From NCBI GenBank assembly GCA_026984385.1, contig JALSSH010000016.1:1-5594 (forward strand): a DNA stretch of 5,594 bases, given 5' to 3'. Under the pieces are notes generated by a model. That model worked only from the letters and a program-made list of their open reading frames with translations. It was not told the DNA's origin and did not search any database. Position 1 is the first letter of the stretch; every line of letters starts with the position of its first letter. The stretch comes from Ardenticatenia bacterium. GTDB lineage: Bacteria > Chloroflexota > Anaerolineae > Aggregatilineales > Aggregatilineaceae. This document shows positions 1 through 5,594 of the stretch, piece after piece. The translations under genes and the position numbers were made by a program.

Positions 1-173
1 CGGCGTGGAATGCGCCGTAGCGTATACGGGTAGCCGTCGCTCGGTGCGTCCCCAAAGGCGAGCACACGCACCTGATGCCCCCGCGCCACGATCTCCGGCA
101 ACAGGTGATAGAGATAGGTGGCCGGGCCGCCCGAGTCGGGGTGAAAGATGCCCGTCGCTACAAAAAGCCGCAT
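1..173 (-). CDS. Glycosyltransferase, GT4-like (N-terminal fragment, runs off window)
   Basis: This is the N-terminus of a probable GT-B-fold glycosyltransferase, the kind that moves a sugar from a nucleotide donor onto a growing surface polysaccharide or lipid carrier at the cytoplasmic side of the membrane. Reading the minus strand from the ATG at 173-171 gives 57 residues without a stop. They begin MRLFVATGIFHPDSGGPATY, followed by a helix-like stretch and then GHQVRVLAF. A first beta strand, a glycine-rich loop with the SGGPATY pattern, a helix and then 'RGHxVxVLAF' is the usual opening of family-4 glycosyltransferases. The start is supported by AGGAG at 190-186, which overlaps the TAG stop of the preceding dehydrogenase gene, with a somewhat long 12-base spacing. 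Only 15 bases separate the two genes, so they are very likely co-transcribed. The catalytic C-terminal half lies outside the window, so donor and acceptor cannot be named. Confidence 0.82.
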   Translation of the reverse strand, partial: MRLFVATGIFHPDSGGPATYLYHLLPEIVARGHQVRVLAFGDAPSDGYPYTLRRIPR

Positions 174-185
174 CCGCGCCGTTTG

Positions 186-190
186 CTCCT
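186..190 (-). promoter_or_regulatory. Ribosome binding site of the glycosyltransferase gene
   Basis: AGGAG on the minus strand shares three bases with the TAG stop codon of the upstream dehydrogenase and lies 12 bases before the ATG at 173. The overlap of stop codon and Shine-Dalgarno suggests translational coupling (inference) and fixes the start of a gene too truncated for other checks. Confidence 0.55.
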
Positions 191-1505
191 AAAGCCGCAC
201 AACGCGCGCTTTGCCCGCGCAGCCGCTGGTTTTGTTGCGCGTATCTACCACTAAACGCGCGTGCTCCAGGATAAAGCCGCACTCGTAAGCGCTGTGGTCG
301 GTGACGATGACGACGCAGTCCTGCTCGGCGAGCCATTCGGCGGTCAGCGGCACGCTTTCCCCGATCTTCCCTCCGTGCAAGCGCACCTGCGGGATGAACG
401 GATCGTTGAAGGAAACGCGCGCGCCTTTTTCTTCTAGCAGCGCGTAAATATCCAGCGCGGGGGACTCGCGCACGTCGTCAATGTCGCGCTTGTAGGCCAT
501 GCCCAGGATGCCGATCTTGGCCCCTTTGAGCGCTTTGGCCTCGTCGTTGAGCGCGTCGGCGACCAAGCTCACGACGTAGTAGGGCATGGAGGTGTTGATC
601 TCGCTCGCCAGCTCGATAAAGCGCGCGGTGTAGTTGAGCGCACGCAGCCGCCAACTGAGGTAGAGCGGGTCAATCGGGATGCAGTGGCCGCCCAGCCCTG
701 GCCCGGGGTAAAAGGGCATGAAGCCAAAGGGCTTGGTGCTGGCCGCTTGGATCACTTCCCACACGTCCACGCCGAGCTTGGCGCACATCAACGCCATTTC
801 GTTGACCAGGCCGATGTTCACGGCGCGGAAGGTGTTTTCCAGCAGCTTGACCATCTCGGCGGCGGTGGTAGAAGAAACCGGCACCACTTGCGCGACGGCA
901 GGTTCGTACAGCGCGGTGACCACCTCCGTACAAGCGGGCGTCATGCCGCCGACCACCTTGGGCGTTTCTTTGATGCCGTATCTTTTGTTGCCCGGGTCTA
1001 CGCGCTCCGGAGAGAAAGCGATGAAAATTTCCTCGCCCACGCGCAGATCGCCGTCTGTGAGGCGCGGGGCGATCAGCTCCTCGGTGGTGCCCGGGTAGGT
1101 CGTGCTTTCCAACACCACCAGCATCCCCGCGTGGCGAATGCGCGCCACATCGTTGGCGGCGGCGTCCACGTAGCTCATATCCGGGTCTTTGGTTTTGCGC
1201 AGCGGGGTGGGCACGCAGATCGTCACCACGTCCACGTCGCGGATATCCTCGTAAGACGTGGTGGCACGCAGCTTACCACTTCGCACTAAGGGGGCAAGTG
1301 CCTCGGTCGGTACGTCCGGAATGTAACTTTGGCCGGTGTTGATCTGCTCGACTTTGTGCGGTTGGGCGTCTACGCCGGTGACCGTGTAGCCCGCTCGGGC
1401 AAATTCCACCGCCAGCGGCAAGCCCACATAGCCCATACCGATCACAGCCACGTGCGCTGTGCGATCGTGTAGACGTTCGAGTAACTGTTGTTTGTAGTCG
1501 GTCAT
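189..1505 (-). CDS. UDP-N-acetylhexosamine 6-dehydrogenase (UDP-GlcNAc/UDP-ManNAc dehydrogenase family)
   Basis: This 438-residue cytoplasmic enzyme should oxidise C6 of a UDP-sugar to a carboxylate with two NAD+, giving a UDP-uronic acid for surface polysaccharide synthesis. An N-terminal Rossmann domain carries VIGMGYVGLPLA at residues 21-32, with the Asp of TGVD at 46. The central domain has the SPERVDPGN motif (165-173) and EMVKLLENTFRAVNIGLVNE (217-236), whose Lys220 and Asn224 match the conserved catalytic-site pair. The catalytic cysteine is Cys275 in GGHCIPIDP. The C-terminal UDP-binding domain starts near 329 with GAKIGILGMAYK and ends in a DTRN motif at 421-424. Length and motif order are complete for the family. 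The SPERVDPGN and PGPGLGGHCIPIDP wording resembles WbpA/WecC-type N-acetylhexosamine enzymes more than UDP-glucose dehydrogenases, but substrate is an inference. The ATG at 1505 is preceded by a weak AGG nine bases upstream and by a strong promoter. A glycosyltransferase gene follows 15 bases after the stop. Confidence 0.93.
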   Translation of the reverse strand: MTDYKQQLLERLHDRTAHVAVIGMGYVGLPLAVEFARAGYTVTGVDAQPHKVEQINTGQSYIPDVPTEALAPLVRSGKLRATTSYEDIRDVDVVTICVPTPLRKTKDPDMSYVDAAANDVARIRHAGMLVVLESTTYPGTTEELIAPRLTDGDLRVGEEIFIAFSPERVDPGNKRYGIKETPKVVGGMTPACTEVVTALYEPAVAQVVPVSSTTAAEMVKLLENTFRAVNIGLVNEMALMCAKLGVDVWEVIQAASTKPFGFMPFYPGPGLGGHCIPIDPLYLSWRLRALNYTARFIELASEINTSMPYYVVSLVADALNDEAKALKGAKIGILGMAYKRDIDDVRESPALDIYALLEEKGARVSFNDPFIPQVRLHGGKIGESVPLTAEWLAEQDCVVIVTDHSAYECGFILEHARLVVDTRNKTSGCAGKARVVRL

Positions 1506-1507
1506 TT

Positions 1508-1541
1508 GGTTTAACCTATCGCTGCTTGCGGAAGCAAAGCG
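1508..1541 (-). promoter_or_regulatory. 5' leader of the dehydrogenase mRNA with a 5'-terminal stem-loop
   Basis: On the minus strand, bases 1541-1520 can fold as CGC, a two-base bulge TT, TGCTT, loop CCGC, AAGCA, GCG. The stem would begin almost exactly at the transcription start predicted near 1540 from the -10 box. It is followed by a short unpaired stretch, a weak AGG (1517-1515) and the odd-length palindrome GGTTAAACC (1516-1508) just before the ATG. No T-run follows the stem, so it does not look like a terminator. A 5'-terminal stem-loop of this kind could stabilise the transcript, which is inference from position and pairing only. Confidence 0.45.
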
Positions 1542-1546
1542 ACGGG

Positions 1547-1575
1547 ATTATAGCCCGCAGGGGAGCATGTGACAA
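1547..1575 (-). promoter_or_regulatory. Sigma-70-type promoter of the polysaccharide unit
   Basis: Minus-strand TTGTCA at 1575-1570 matches five of six bases of the -35 consensus. It is separated by exactly 17 bases from TATAAT at 1552-1547, a perfect -10 box. Such an AT-rich hexamer stands out in this GC-rich sequence. The predicted start near 1540 gives a leader of about 35 bases before the ATG at 1505. No TG extension of the -10 box is present. This promoter makes the dehydrogenase and the downstream glycosyltransferase a transcription unit independent of the methionine genes. Confidence 0.75.
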
Positions 1576-1579
1576 TGAC

Positions 1580-1606
1580 CGCTCGCCGACGCTCGGCTGA
1601 CGAGCG
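1580..1606. repeat. Imperfect inverted repeat (hairpin) next to the -35 box
   Basis: An outer stem CGCTC (1580-1584) pairs with GAGCG (1602-1606). An inner stem GCCGA (1585-1589) pairs with TCGGC (1593-1597) around a three-base loop, leaving a four-base bulge. An alternative six-bp stem pairs 1590-1595 with 1601-1606. It lies only four bases upstream of the -35 element, so it may belong to the hairpin cluster that follows the methionine genes or may be an operator-like palindrome. The sequence does not decide between these. Confidence 0.4.
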
Positions 1607-1614
1607 CGGGGAGT

Positions 1615-1631
1615 GCGCGCCTTCGGCGCGC
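1615..1631. repeat. Inverted repeat, 6-bp GC stem
   Basis: GCGCGC (1615-1620) pairs with GCGCGC (1626-1631) around the loop CTTCG. It is directly followed by the next, stronger hairpin at 1632-1653 with no bases between them. No T-tract follows on either strand. Confidence 0.5.
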
Positions 1632-1653
1632 GGGCGGCGGCTTGCCGCCGCCC
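1632..1653. repeat. Perfect inverted repeat, 9-bp stem with 4-base loop
   Basis: GGGCGGCGG (1632-1640) pairs perfectly with CCGCCGCCC (1645-1653) around CTTG (CAAG on the minus strand). An all-GC nine-bp stem with a tight tetraloop would be very stable in RNA. It is the second of the two strongest hairpins met by polymerase leaving the methionine operon. Confidence 0.65.
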
Positions 1654-1655
1654 AG

Positions 1656-1705
1656 GGGCGCGGCGCGAGGCCGTCGATTTACGGCATCGGCCTCGCGCCG
1701 CGCCC
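1656..1705 (-). terminator. Putative non-canonical terminator: 18-bp perfect hairpin after the methionine operon
   Basis: GGGCGCGGCGCGAGGCCG (1656-1673) pairs without mismatch with 1688-1705, leaving a 14-base loop (1674-1687). It begins 26 bases after the TAA of the homocysteine methyltransferase/reductase gene and lies between that gene and the promoter of the next unit, the expected place for a transcript end. The U-tract of a classical intrinsic terminator is missing in both directions. If it terminates, it must do so by a U-tract-independent route, assist Rho, or protect the 3' end of the mRNA. The inverted repeat is directly visible, while the terminator role is inferred. Confidence 0.5.
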
Positions 1706-1724
1706 TTCCCGCGCACGCGCACAA

Positions 1725-1740
1725 CGCCCGCTTAAGGGCG
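1725..1740. repeat. Short inverted repeat spanning the stop codon of the reductase fusion
   Basis: CGCCC (1725-1729) pairs with GGGCG (1736-1740) around a six-base loop that includes the TAA stop at 1734-1732. It is weak alone but is the first of five hairpins in a row before the next promoter. Confidence 0.3.
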
Positions 1741-3618
1741 CTCACCGCGCCCACGTCCCCGTCCCAGCGCGTCCACCACGCGCGCGACCAAATCGTAGCG
1801 GCCAAACGCAGGCATCAGGTACACGCCCTGGGCCACGTTCCGCAACGCCAGCAGCAGCTCCCGCCCGATGCGCACGCCCTCTTCCGGCGCATCTGCTCCG
1901 GCGTCCGCGATGCGCTGGCGGATATGCGGCGGGATGTCAATGCCGGGCACCTCATTGTGCAAAAAGGCCGCGTGCCGCACACTGTAAAGCGGCAACACCC
2001 CGGCCAAAATCGGCAGCTCCAGCGGGCCGTATTCGCGCGCGTAAAGCTCCAAGAAGCGCTCCAGCACGTGCGGCTCAAAGATCGGCTGCGTGATGGCAAA
2101 ATCCGCGCCCGCCTCGATCTTCTTGTGCAGCAAATGCGCCGAGCGCAACGGGTCTTTGGCGGCAGGGTTCACCGCACAACCGACCGTGAAGGAGGTTGGC
2201 TGGCCGATCGAGTTTTCCGCCTGGTCAATGCCGTTGTTCAAATTGTGCTTGATCAGCCGAATCAGGTTGGAGGGGACGATGTCGTGCGTGTCGAAGGAGT
2301 CCGGATAGTCCCCGATCACGGTCGGATCGCCCATCACCACGAAGATATTGCGCACGTCCAGCGCGTGCGCGGCCAGCAGATCGCCTTGCACACGCAAGAG
2401 ATTTCGCCCCCGCGTGGGGAAGTGCAAGACCGTTTCCAGCCCAACACGGTCTTGGATCAGGTGGCACACCGCCCAGGGACTCATGCGCATTCGCGCCATC
2501 GGGCTATCCGAAACGTTGATGAAGTCCACGCCCGCCTCGTGTAGCAACTCCGCCGAGGCGATCACCTTCTGCGCGGTAAAGCTGCGCGGCGGCGGCATCT
2601 CTACGTTGACCACAAATTGCCCCGCCGCCAGCTTTTGCGCGAGCTTGGTGGGTTGCTCCGGCGCGTCGCTGACCTCAAACGCCGCGCGGTCCTTGACCAC
2701 GATCAGCTTGGGTTGCGGACGCGCGGGGTCGTCCAGCGCGGCGCGCATCGCTTGGATATGTTGCGGCGTGGTGCCGCAACAGCCCCCAACTACGCACGCG
2801 CCCGCTTCCCGAAAGGCAAGCGCGTATTCGCCGAAGTAGTCCGGCGTGGCGGGGTACATCACGCGCCCGCCGACCATCTCCGGCCAACCCGCGTTCGGCA
2901 ACACGGAAAAACGCGCGTCCGGCACGGCGCGGCGCATCAGTTGCAAAATGCGCAAAAGTTGCGCCGGGCCGCCGCTGCAATTCACGCCGATCACGTCGGC
3001 GCCGGTGGCGGCCAACGTGCGCGCTACCTGGGCGGGCGTGTCGCCCAGCACGGTGCGGTCGTCGCGGGTGAAGGTCATTTGGGCGATGATCGGCACGTCC
3101 GCGTCCAACTCTCGTGCCGCGCCGACTGCCTCCGCGATCTCGTAAAGATCGGTGAACGTCTCAAAGATCAGCACGTCCGCGTCGGCCTCGATCAACGCGC
3201 CGACTTGCTCGCGGAAGGCTTCGCGCGCTTCTTCGGGCGTGATGCGTCCATACGGGGCGAGCCGCACGCCCAACGGCCCCACCGACCCGCCCACGTAGAC
3301 ATCGTCGCGGCCCAGCTCGGCGATCACTTCGCGCGCCAAGCACACGCCCGCGCGGTTCAGCTCGGCGCAACGGTCTTGCGCGTTGCACTCGGCCAGCTTG
3401 TAGCGATTGGCGCTGAAGGTGTTCGTTTCGACAATTTCCGCGCCCGCCTGGATATAGCGACGGTGGATCTCCTTCACCAGCTCCGGATCGTCCACGTTGA
3501 GCAAGTCAAAGCAAGCGTCCAGCGGCAAACGGCGCAGCGCGTGGAGCATTGTTCCCATTGCGCCGTCGGCCAAGATCGTGCCGCGCTCCAAGCGTTCGCG
3601 GAAAGGTATAGCAGCCAT
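1732..3618 (-). CDS. Bifunctional homocysteine S-methyltransferase / 5,10-methylenetetrahydrofolate reductase
   Basis: This 628-residue cytoplasmic fusion joins two steps of methionine synthesis. Residues 1-295 form a homocysteine methyltransferase barrel: DGAMGT at 18-23, VETNTF at 63-68 and GGSVGPLG at 110-117. Its three zinc-ligand cysteines are present, Cys214 in GVNCSGG and Cys280-Cys281 in GGCCGTTP, so it should bind and activate homocysteine. After a linker (about 296-330), residues 331-615 form a MetF-type flavin barrel that reduces methylene-THF to 5-methyl-THF. Here VNVEMPPPRS (337-346) carries the catalytic-type Glu340, HFPTRGRN (399-406) and VVMGDP (427-432) are flavin/folate-region motifs, AITQPIF (508-514) holds the conserved Gln511, and ILAGVLPL closes the barrel. 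The architecture is known, as in Bacillus YitJ-type proteins. The ATG at 3618 has a purine-rich AAGGGAGAG upstream and lies 20 bases after the metH stop, so the two are an operon. The methyl donor of the homocysteine domain may be methyl-B12 on the neighbouring MetH (inference). The C-terminal tail is Gly/Arg-rich. Confidence 0.95.
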   Translation of the reverse strand: MAAIPFRERLERGTILADGAMGTMLHALRRLPLDACFDLLNVDDPELVKEIHRRYIQAGAEIVETNTFSANRYKLAECNAQDRCAELNRAGVCLAREVIAELGRDDVYVGGSVGPLGVRLAPYGRITPEEAREAFREQVGALIEADADVLIFETFTDLYEIAEAVGAARELDADVPIIAQMTFTRDDRTVLGDTPAQVARTLAATGADVIGVNCSGGPAQLLRILQLMRRAVPDARFSVLPNAGWPEMVGGRVMYPATPDYFGEYALAFREAGACVVGGCCGTTPQHIQAMRAALDDPARPQPKLIVVKDRAAFEVSDAPEQPTKLAQKLAAGQFVVNVEMPPPRSFTAQKVIASAELLHEAGVDFINVSDSPMARMRMSPWAVCHLIQDRVGLETVLHFPTRGRNLLRVQGDLLAAHALDVRNIFVVMGDPTVIGDYPDSFDTHDIVPSNLIRLIKHNLNNGIDQAENSIGQPTSFTVGCAVNPAAKDPLRSAHLLHKKIEAGADFAITQPIFEPHVLERFLELYAREYGPLELPILAGVLPLYSVRHAAFLHNEVPGIDIPPHIRQRIADAGADAPEEGVRIGRELLLALRNVAQGVYLMPAFGRYDLVARVVDALGRGRGRGERP

Positions 3619-3627
3619 GCGGTCACA

Positions 3628-3636
3628 CTCTCCCTT
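3628..3636 (-). promoter_or_regulatory. Ribosome binding site of the homocysteine methyltransferase/reductase gene
   Basis: AAGGGAGAG on the minus strand lies nine bases before the ATG at 3618 (11 bases if counted from GGGAG). It sits inside the 20-base gap after the metH stop and supports the chosen start, which also gives the usual family N-terminus ahead of DGAMGT. Confidence 0.65.
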
Positions 3637-3638
3637 TG

Positions 3639-5594
3639 CTAGGCTTGCGAAAGCTGTTCGCTGCGCGAAATGCCCACGTTAAAATACTTGGCGGCGGGAT
3701 GGTGCACGATCAGCGCGGCGGTGGACTGTTCCGGCACGAGCTGATAGGCGGGCGTCAGGCTCATGCCCAGCGCCTCTTGAGCGGGTAAAAGGCGGAAAAC
3801 CGTCTCGTGGTCGCCCAAGTCTGGGCAGGCCGGATAGCCCCAGCTATAGCGCTTACCGCGCCCTTCCGCCAAGCTCAACTCGCGGCGGATGTGCCGATGC
3901 AGATATTCGGCGGTCGCCTCGGCGGTTTGCACAGCCAGCCCGTGAAAATAGTAGGCTTCGGTGTAGCGATCTTCGGCTTGGAGCGCGTCAAAGTGCTCGC
4001 TGGCGACTTGCCCCACTGTAACCACCTGCAACGGGCACACGTCCACTTGCTCACCGCCGAGCGGCGCGAAATAGTCCGCCAAACATAGCCCTTCGCCGCC
4101 GCGCTGACGCGGGAAGTGAAAGCGACCGACCTCGGCCAGCTCGCCCGTTTCTGCGTAGCGCGCGGGGTCGAAGAGCACCAAGTCGTCGCCTTCTGCCTGG
4201 ACGGGGAAATAGCCGTAAACGGCCTGCGGGCGCAAGAGTTGCTCTTGGCGCGCCTGACGCTTCATGTGCTCCAAGCGCTCCTCAAACTCCGCGCGCAGCC
4301 GCTCCCATTCCTCGCCGCGCGCGTTTTTCGCGCCCCAGCTCAGACGGAAAAGCTCGCGCGTGTCAATCAGCGGGAAGACGCTTTCCGGTGGAATGGCGCG
4401 CACCACTTTGGCGCCCCAAAACGGCGGCGTAGGAATATCCGGCGCGGGCGAAACGCGCGTTTGGCGCGCACGTCGTCCGCGCGGCGCAGCGCTCGCAGAG
4501 CCTTTGCCCGTTTCCGCGTGGGCTTCGCGCATCAGCTTTTGCAATAGCTCTTGGCGCTTTTGCGGGTCGGTCAGCCGATCCATCACCGCCAGCCCCTCGA
4601 AGGCGTCTTTGCAATAGAAAACGCCCGCCGCGTAAGGTTCGCCGCTTTCTTCCAGGAACAATATCCGCCGCCCAAAGGCGCGGTTGATCGCCGCCCCGCC
4701 GATCAGCACCGGATAGTGCAGCCCGCGCCGCGCCAGCTCGTTGACGATCAGCGGCATTTGCTTGGACGTGCTCACCAGCAGCGCGCTGAGGCCGATGGCG
4801 TCGGCGTTATATTTTTCGGCGGCCTCGATCACGGCGTTGGCGGGCGTTTGCTTGCCCAAGTCGTGCACGGTGTAGCCGTTGTTCGCCAAGATGGTGCGCA
4901 CCAAGTTTTTGCCGATGTCGTGCACATCGCCGTAAACGGTCGCCAACACCACCACGCCCTTGCTCGCCCCTTCCTTGCGCTCCAAGAACTGCTCCAAATA
5001 GGCGACCGCTTTTTTCATCACCTCGGCGCTTTGCAACACAAAGGGCAAAATCAGCTCGCCCGCGCCGAATTTGTCGCCCACCTCCTTCATAGCGGGCAGC
5101 AACACGTCGTTTAGCACACTGATCGCGCTTTGTTCTTCCAAGCAGCGGTCGATCAGCGCCTCCACGCCGTCCTTTTTGCGGTGCACAATCTGCCAGTGCA
5201 GCGCTTCTTGCGGCGACATGCCCTCGGTCGGGTTGCGCATGTCGTCCCCTGCCACGCTGACCTTGTGCTCCTCAAAATAGTGGATGAAGTCCGCCAGCGC
5301 GTTGGGATGCTTGTTGAAAATCAACGCTTCGGCCAACTCGCGCTGATCTTGGGGCACTTCGGCGTAGGGGGTGATGTGCGCGGGGTTGACAATCGCCATA
5401 TCCAGCCCGGCTTGCACGCAGTGGTAAAGGAAAACGCTATTGAGCACGGCGCGCGCCGCTCGGCTGAGGCCAAAGGAGACGTTGCTCACGCCGAGCGAAG
5501 TCAACACGTCGGGGAATTCCGCTTTGATGCGGCGGATGCCTTCCAGCGTCTCGACGGCGCTCCCCGCCGTTTCTGCGTCGCCGGTCGCCAGCGT
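3639..5594 (-). CDS. metH: Cobalamin-dependent methionine synthase, C-terminal 651 residues (5' end outside window)
   Basis: MetH moves the methyl group of 5-methyl-THF to homocysteine through a cobalamin cofactor. The frame is open to the window edge, so the protein starts upstream; numbering here counts the first visible codon as 1. Residues 1 to about 95 are the end of the pterin-binding barrel, with TLATGDAE at 1-8 and GVSNVSFGL at 35-43, which includes a folate-contacting Asn. About 96-205 is the helical B12 cap. About 210-340 is the B12-binding Rossmann domain. DVHDIGKN at 223-230 carries the cobalt-ligating His225 (codon 4922-4920), and IGLSALLVST and VLIGGAA follow. A basic, Ala/Arg-rich linker lies at about 361-391. 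The reactivation domain fills about 395-651: YGYFPV at 460-465, an R-x-x-x-G-Y AdoMet motif at 582-587, then PACPD, and HHPAAKYFNVG near the end. It is shorter than the E. coli activation domain. Whether an N-terminal homocysteine domain exists cannot be seen; the next gene supplies one. Confidence 0.96.
   Translation of the reverse strand, partial: TLATGDAETAGSAVETLEGIRRIKAEFPDVLTSLGVSNVSFGLSRAARAVLNSVFLYHCVQAGLDMAIVNPAHITPYAEVPQDQRELAEALIFNKHPNALADFIHYFEEHKVSVAGDDMRNPTEGMSPQEALHWQIVHRKKDGVEALIDRCLEEQSAISVLNDVLLPAMKEVGDKFGAGELILPFVLQSAEVMKKAVAYLEQFLERKEGASKGVVVLATVYGDVHDIGKNLVRTILANNGYTVHDLGKQTPANAVIEAAEKYNADAIGLSALLVSTSKQMPLIVNELARRGLHYPVLIGGAAINRAFGRRILFLEESGEPYAAGVFYCKDAFEGLAVMDRLTDPQKRQELLQKLMREAHAETGKGSASAAPRGRRARQTRVSPAPDIPTPPFWGAKVVRAIPPESVFPLIDTRELFRLSWGAKNARGEEWERLRAEFEERLEHMKRQARQEQLLRPQAVYGYFPVQAEGDDLVLFDPARYAETGELAEVGRFHFPRQRGGEGLCLADYFAPLGGEQVDVCPLQVVTVGQVASEHFDALQAEDRYTEAYYFHGLAVQTAEATAEYLHRHIRRELSLAEGRGKRYSWGYPACPDLGDHETVFRLLPAQEALGMSLTPAYQLVPEQSTAALIVHHPAAKYFNVGISRSEQLSQA

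Noticed and set aside
5..274. Plus-strand 89-codon open frame at the left end
   Set aside because: It is antisense to the glycosyltransferase start and the dehydrogenase end, with Arg/Ala/Pro-rich composition and no domain.
684..1289. Plus-strand 201-codon open frame opposite the nucleotide-sugar dehydrogenase
   Set aside because: The product is His/Arg/Gly-rich with no domain, and it is fully antisense to a complete dehydrogenase.
1615..1705. CRISPR array or tandem direct repeat
   Set aside because: The structure consists of adjacent inverted repeats of different sequence and length, without repeated units separated by spacers.
1506..1731. SAM, cobalamin or other riboswitch in the intergenic region
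   Set aside because: The gap precedes a polysaccharide gene rather than the methionine genes, and it shows only simple hairpins with no multi-helix junction or known conserved core. Any metH riboswitch would lie upstream of the window.
1516..1805. Minus-strand small open frames in the intergenic region (68 and 85 codons)
   Set aside because: The translations are Arg/Ala/Pro low complexity produced by the GC hairpins, with no convincing ribosome site. One runs across the reductase coding end and both cover the promoter or hairpin array.
1642..3642. Long plus-strand open frames of 300 and 341 codons (1642-2544, 2617-3642) opposite the reductase fusion
   Set aside because: They lie antisense to a gene with unambiguous conserved motifs throughout. 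Their translations are rich in His, Arg, Gln and Ala with no recognisable domain, as expected from the mirror of GC-rich codons.
5505..5507. GTG at 5507 as the true start of metH
   Set aside because: The frame stays open through 29 further codons to the window edge. They encode a recognisable MetH pterin-domain segment (TLATGDAE, then ETLEGIRRIK), so the gene starts outside the window.

Overview
The window is a GC-rich bacterial segment in which every supported gene lies on the minus strand, so transcription runs from high to low coordinates. It holds the end of a one-carbon/methionine operon followed by the start of a cell-surface polysaccharide unit. The fusion of a homocysteine methyltransferase domain to methylenetetrahydrofolate reductase, the short-type MetH and the high GC content would fit Chloroflexota or a similar GC-rich lineage. 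This taxonomic guess is an inference from gene architecture and is not proven by the sequence.

Layout in transcription order: (1) 5594-3639, a cobalamin-dependent methionine synthase (metH) that enters from outside the window. The visible part covers the end of the pterin (folate) domain, the B12 cap and B12-binding domains, a basic linker and the reactivation domain. (2) 3618-1732, a complete two-domain protein with an N-terminal zinc-dependent homocysteine S-methyltransferase and a C-terminal 5,10-methylenetetrahydrofolate reductase. It starts 20 bases after metH stops. (3) 1731-1506, a 226-base intergenic region packed with GC-rich hairpins, one with an 18-bp perfect stem, and then a near-consensus sigma-70-type promoter (TTGTCA, 17 bases, TATAAT). 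(4) 1505-189, a complete nucleotide-sugar dehydrogenase of the UDP-GlcNAc/UDP-ManNAc 6-dehydrogenase type. (5) 173-1, the first 57 residues of a family-4-like glycosyltransferase that runs off the window.

The first two genes form a coherent pathway. The reductase domain makes 5-methyl-THF, the pterin and B12 domains of MetH move the methyl group onto cobalamin, and a homocysteine domain accepts it to give methionine. The reactivation domain repairs oxidised cobalamin with AdoMet. The homocysteine-binding module normally found at the N-terminus of MetH is here present on the reductase polypeptide, which suggests a redistributed methionine synthase. Confirming this needs the upstream part of metH. 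The last two genes make a uronic-acid nucleotide sugar and a glycosyltransferase, and probably open a capsule, O-antigen or exopolysaccharide cluster with its own promoter.

I see no mobile element, CRISPR array, tRNA or rRNA. Apart from the intergenic hairpin cluster, the window is dense and ordinary protein-coding DNA. I found no clear evidence of a wholly new system.
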